From assembly GCF_937934665.1 (NCBI RefSeq), contig NZ_CALGYW010000026.1, positions 1 through 8,421 of the forward strand: a stretch of 8,421 nucleotides of DNA. Reading direction: 5' to 3'. Made by a program: the position numbers and the translations under genes. This stretch comes from an uncultured Anaerococcus sp. GTDB lineage: Bacteria > Bacillota > Clostridia > Tissierellales > Peptoniphilaceae. The notes below the pieces were generated by a model that had not been told where the DNA came from, searched no databases, and saw only the letters and a list, made by a program, of their open reading frames with translations. Positions 5,719 through 8,421 of this stretch are shown here, piece by piece. Each line of letters starts with the position of its first letter. The first letter of the stretch is position 1.

Positions 5719-7137
5719 CTATTCTTCGTCTCCTCCACCTTCGCTAGTATCAACTGGTTGATCTAGGTCTAAACCTGGCTGGTATTCAACTACTCCCTGG
5801 TCTGGGGCAGGTTCTTTTGGCACGCTTACTTCTGGCACTGGCTCTTTTTCTACTTGGGGTGTTAGAGTTTCAGTGCTAGGTTCCGGCTTACTTTCCTGCT
5901 GGGTTTGCTTTTTAGGAACCTGTTTAACTGGTTTTTTCTTCTTAGGCTTGGTATTGTAATTATTTTCGTAAGAATTGTTATTCCTATTGTTAGTATTATT
6001 ATTGTAATTGTTATTGTTATAGGAATTGTTATTATAGTTATTATTGTAAGTGTTGTTATTGTAATTATTGTTATAATTGTTGGAATTATAATTATTATTG
6101 TAATTATTATTGGTATTATAATTTGGCTCGTAGGTCTTAGGAGTGATTGTATTATTCTTAGGGAAAATATTTACCGGAGCCTGGTTATTTAGGCTAGAGT
6201 GGCTTGACTCTGGCAGGCCAGAATCTTCCTCAGTCCATTTTTTGAGTTTAAAGTCCCCAAAAACATCATCAACAATATCCCAAGTCTCCCTCTCATCTGG
6301 TATATAATAGGAAATCCTATTTATCGTAGCTTCCTCGCCTGGAACGATAAAGGTATCCACCTTATCAGATGAAAAATTTGGAATACTTTTTACCAGATCA
6401 ACTATAGCACCCATAGGAAGGTTGGTCTTTACATATTTAATATAAGAAGAAATCACAGTCATCAAATTCATCTGGTTAGACTTCTCTACAGCCTGGTCAA
6501 CCATGGCCTTAACAAAGTCTTGTTGGGCCTCGACTCTGCCTATGTCTCCATTATCATAAATATGTCTAGTCCTTAAATACCACATGGTATCTGTCCCATC
6601 AAAATGGTTCAATCCTGGTTTTACATCAAGAGTCCACTTTTTAATCTCAACACCCTCTGGCACTTCATAGTCAACCCCACCTATGGCATCGACTATTTCT
6701 ACAAGGGCCTGGTAATTGACCTGAACATAGTAGTCTATATCTAGACCCAAGAAATTTCTTAGACTCTGAAGAGTTAGCTCTATACCACCAAATGCATGGG
6801 CGTGGTTTACCTTGTCATATGTGTTTCTCACAAGGACTCTAGAATCCCTAGGGATAGACATAAGCTTAATCGTACCATCATTGGTATTAGCCTTAACAAG
6901 CATAATTGTATCCGTACGGGTGAAATCCTCGTTATTTTCTTCACCTGCTGCCTTATCAACCCCAACCATGAGGATTAAATATTCATCTTTACTTGTCTTA
7001 ACAGCCTGGTCTTCAAATGTCCCATCTGCGAACAAAGCTTGATTTGACCTTTGATCTAGGAAATCAAAAGCAAACTTACTAGCCACAAAAGATAGGGCAA
7101 AAACAAAAACCACGGCAAAAAATCTTCTAATTTTCAT
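5719..7137 (-). CDS. LCP (LytR-CpsA-Psr) family wall-polymer ligase with Asn/Tyr-rich tail
   Basis: LCP proteins move anionic glycopolymers from an undecaprenyl-diphosphate carrier onto peptidoglycan at the outer face of the membrane. The 472 residues begin with a short basic end and one membrane segment (about 5-26). The LCP domain spans about 52-275 with its polar active-site residues in place: GVD (59-61), RTDT (74-77), SIPRDSRV (94-101), KVNHAHAFGG (109-118), YLRTRH (187-192) and DIGRVEAQQ (198-206). The remainder is disordered-looking: a 57-residue tract (339-395) with 38 Asn and 11 Tyr, mostly NNNY-type units, then a lysine-rich stretch (397-410), then a Pro/Glu-rich acidic end. The tail should face outward. 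The start has AAAGGAA upstream. It is the first gene of a unit with fni. Confidence 0.93.
   Translation of the reverse strand: MKIRRFFAVVFVFALSFVASKFAFDFLDQRSNQALFADGTFEDQAVKTSKDEYLILMVGVDKAAGEENNEDFTRTDTIMLVKANTNDGTIKLMSIPRDSRVLVRNTYDKVNHAHAFGGIELTLQSLRNFLGLDIDYYVQVNYQALVEIVDAIGGVDYEVPEGVEIKKWTLDVKPGLNHFDGTDTMWYLRTRHIYDNGDIGRVEAQQDFVKAMVDQAVEKSNQMNLMTVISSYIKYVKTNLPMGAIVDLVKSIPNFSSDKVDTFIVPGEEATINRISYYIPDERETWDIVDDVFGDFKLKKWTEEDSGLPESSHSSLNNQAPVNIFPKNNTITPKTYEPNYNTNNNYNNNYNSNNYNNNYNNNTYNNNYNNNSYNNNNYNNNTNNRNNNSYENNYNTKPKKKKPVKQVPKKQTQQESKPEPSTETLTPQVEKEPVPEVSVPKEPAPDQGVVEYQPGLDLDQPVDTSEGGGDEE
5953..6123 (-). repeat. Trinucleotide-rich tract encoding the Asn/Tyr tail
   Basis: This stretch is almost entirely AAT, AAC and TAT/TAC codons (ATT, GTT and ATA-like triplets on the plus strand) and encodes residues 339-395 of the LCP protein. 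Codons for Asn alternate between AAT and AAC, so it is a degenerate repeat, not a pure microsatellite. Copy-number change in steps of three bases would lengthen or shorten the tail without breaking the frame. Confidence 0.7.
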
Positions 7138-7157
7138 AATATTCCTTTTCTCGCTAC

Positions 7158-7186
7158 ATTATACCCTAAGTCCATCCTATCTTTAA
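7158..7186 (-). promoter_or_regulatory. Promoter of the LCP-fni unit
   Basis: On the minus strand a perfect -10 box TATAAT (7163-7158) lies 17 bases from a weak -35 box TTAAAG (7186-7181). The expected start is about 15 bases before the LCP start codon, giving a short leader that includes AAAGGAA. The -10 box is convincing; the -35 box matches consensus poorly. Confidence 0.6.
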
Positions 7187-7237
7187 GCTAGTTTTCAAAA
7201 TATTTAGCAAAAAAACAAGCTAAAATCCCTTGATTTC

Positions 7238-7265
7238 TTGATTATTTCCTAAAATTAATTATAAT
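7238..7265 (+). promoter_or_regulatory. Promoter of the sodium symporter gene
   Basis: A -35 box TTGATT (7238-7243), a 16-base spacer and a perfect -10 box TATAAT (7260-7265) lie about 45 bases before the start codon. A second TTGATT at 7230-7235 is too far away (24 bases) to serve. An 11-base palindrome GATTA-T-TAATC (7268-7278) covers the expected transcription start and could be an operator, though palindromes are common in such AT-rich DNA. Confidence 0.6.
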
Positions 7266-7309
7266 TAGATTATTAATCATAAAAGAAATAAATATATATT
7301 GGAGTAATT

Positions 7310-8421
7310 ATGGAAAAAAGAAATAAGTTTTCTTCAAAATGGGGCTTTATTATGGCCTGCGTGGGATCGGCAGTAGGACTTGCCAATGTCTGGGCCTTTC
7401 CCTACCAATTAGGTTCAAACGGTGGCCTAGCATTCTTACTACCCTACCTAGTCTTTGCTATAATCTTTGGCAGGGTAGGACTTGCAGCAGAAAATGCCAT
7501 AGGCAGAAAATACAAGTCAGGACCCATGGTAGTTTACAAAGAAGCCTACAAAGAAAGAAACATGGAAAAATTTGGCAGGATAATAAGGTGGCTACCAATG
7601 CTAGGGGTAGGACTTCTAGCAATTGGTTACGCCGTAGTAATAACTTACGTCCTAAAAGCCCTAATAGACACCATCACAGGCAGACTCTTTTTAGTAGAAA
7701 GTGGAGTCTGGTTTGACAGCATATCAACTAGTGATTTTAGGGTAATAATCCCCCACCTCATCTTAATGGTCCTAGTCTACTTTGCCCTAGCCTACGAAAC
7801 CAAGGGCATAGAAAAAACCAACAAACTAATAATGCCCCTGTTTTTTATACTCTTCCTTGTCCTTGCTATAAGAGTATTCTTCCTAGAAGGAGCCATGGGA
7901 GGCTATAAATTTATCTTTAACCTAGATATAGCTAAACTAAAAGATATCAAAACTTGGGTAGCGGCCATGGGCCAGGCCTTCTTCTCCCTATCCCTAGTAG
8001 GGACAGTAATGGTAGTCTACGGATCATACCTACCAGATGACGAAGATGTGATCAAGGCGTCGACCACCACAGCAGGCCTTGACACCCTATCAGCAATGAT
8101 TTCAGCCTTTGTCATGCTACCAGCATGTTTTGCCTATGGATTTTCACCAACAAGTGGGCCAAAACTACTCTTTGTAGTATTGCCCCAAGCCCTAAAAGAA
8201 ATGCCCCTAGGAAGGCTATATGCAATAATCTTATTCGTAGCCATAGTCTTTGCAGGCATCTCCTCCATCCAATCCATGCTAGAAACCATCACAGAAGCCA
8301 TAGTCTATAGCTTTCCAAAACTGAAAAGAAAAGTCGTCCTAATCACCCTAATAGCTATAATCTACCTAGTAGGAATCTTTATAGAACCAATTTCAAAATG
8401 GGGCCCATGGATGGACATAGT
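7310..8421 (+). CDS. Sodium-dependent symporter, NSS/SNF family (partial, 3' end missing)
   Basis: The reading frame is open from ATG 7310 to the window edge, 370 codons without a stop. It is preceded by GGAG at 7301-7304. NSS transporters couple Na+ influx to uptake of amino acids or related solutes through the LeuT fold. Visible helices lie roughly at 11-34, 40-60, 91-118, 144-161, 172-191, 215-240, 255-277, 302-325 and 341-358; the last helices are cut off. TM1 reads GSAVGLANVWAFPY (19-32), TM6 begins GQAFFSLSL (221-229), and TM8 has AGISS (315-319), matching the LeuT Na2-site residues. Glu61 in ENAIGR is conserved. By hand alignment the LeuT gate Arg30 is replaced by Ala29. The substrate cannot be predicted. 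The gene is divergent from the LCP-fni unit and has its own promoter. Confidence 0.92.
   Translation, partial: MEKRNKFSSKWGFIMACVGSAVGLANVWAFPYQLGSNGGLAFLLPYLVFAIIFGRVGLAAENAIGRKYKSGPMVVYKEAYKERNMEKFGRIIRWLPMLGVGLLAIGYAVVITYVLKALIDTITGRLFLVESGVWFDSISTSDFRVIIPHLILMVLVYFALAYETKGIEKTNKLIMPLFFILFLVLAIRVFFLEGAMGGYKFIFNLDIAKLKDIKTWVAAMGQAFFSLSLVGTVMVVYGSYLPDDEDVIKASTTTAGLDTLSAMISAFVMLPACFAYGFSPTSGPKLLFVVLPQALKEMPLGRLYAIILFVAIVFAGISSIQSMLETITEAIVYSFPKLKRKVVLITLIAIIYLVGIFIEPISKWGPWMDI

Noticed and set aside
5905..6192. Isoleucine/valine-rich plus-strand frame that looks like a membrane protein
   Set aside because: It is the complement of the Asn/Tyr codon tract in the LCP gene; the hydrophobic look comes from reading AAT/TAT repeats backwards.
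7339..8310. Two plus-strand reading frames of 125 and 61 codons
   Set aside because: They lie out of frame within the symporter gene, which is open for 370 codons in another frame and has clear NSS motifs.

Overview
The window looks like chromosomal DNA of an AT-rich, low-GC Gram-positive anaerobe. The GroEL, GroES and MsrB sequences, the AGGAGG-type ribosome sites, the HrcA/CIRCE-type operator and the absence of outer-membrane features all fit Firmicutes. Frequent ATA, CTA and AGG codons and the GroEL sequence suggest a Gram-positive anaerobic coccus of the Anaerococcus/Peptoniphilus group. That placement is inference, since no database was searched.

Layout from left to right. Positions 1-95 (minus) hold the first 31 codons of a secreted protein, essentially only its signal peptide. 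Positions 96-758 carry no convincing gene. They contain a very AT-rich leader, two overlapping inverted repeats (354-469), and a GC-rich cluster of short hairpins (about 507-757) lying just behind groEL. Positions 759-2673 (minus) are the groES-groEL operon, with a sigma-A-like promoter and a CIRCE operator. Positions 2805-4028 (minus) encode a class I aminotransferase, divergent from msrB (4134-4571, plus). A bidirectional intrinsic terminator at 4654-4694 serves msrB and the fni gene facing it. Positions 4693-7137 (minus) are a two-gene unit, an LCP-family wall-polymer ligase with an unusual Asn/Tyr-rich tail followed 12 bases later by type 2 isopentenyl-diphosphate isomerase (fni). A divergent promoter region separates this unit from a sodium symporter (NSS family) gene that starts at 7310 and runs off the window.

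The genes are mostly housekeeping: protein folding, repair of oxidised methionine, amino-acid metabolism, isoprenoid supply, wall-polymer attachment and solute uptake. GroESL and MsrB both belong to protein quality control. LCP and fni may be linked through the undecaprenyl carrier, because LCP enzymes use undecaprenyl-linked polymers and Fni helps supply its precursors.

No obvious new multi-gene system is present. The parts most worth a second look are the structured GC-rich 3' region behind groEL and the Asn/Tyr-rich tail of the LCP protein. The groEL 3' region has two 60-base modules whose stems changed in a compensating way, and repeated GGA triplets in hairpin loops.
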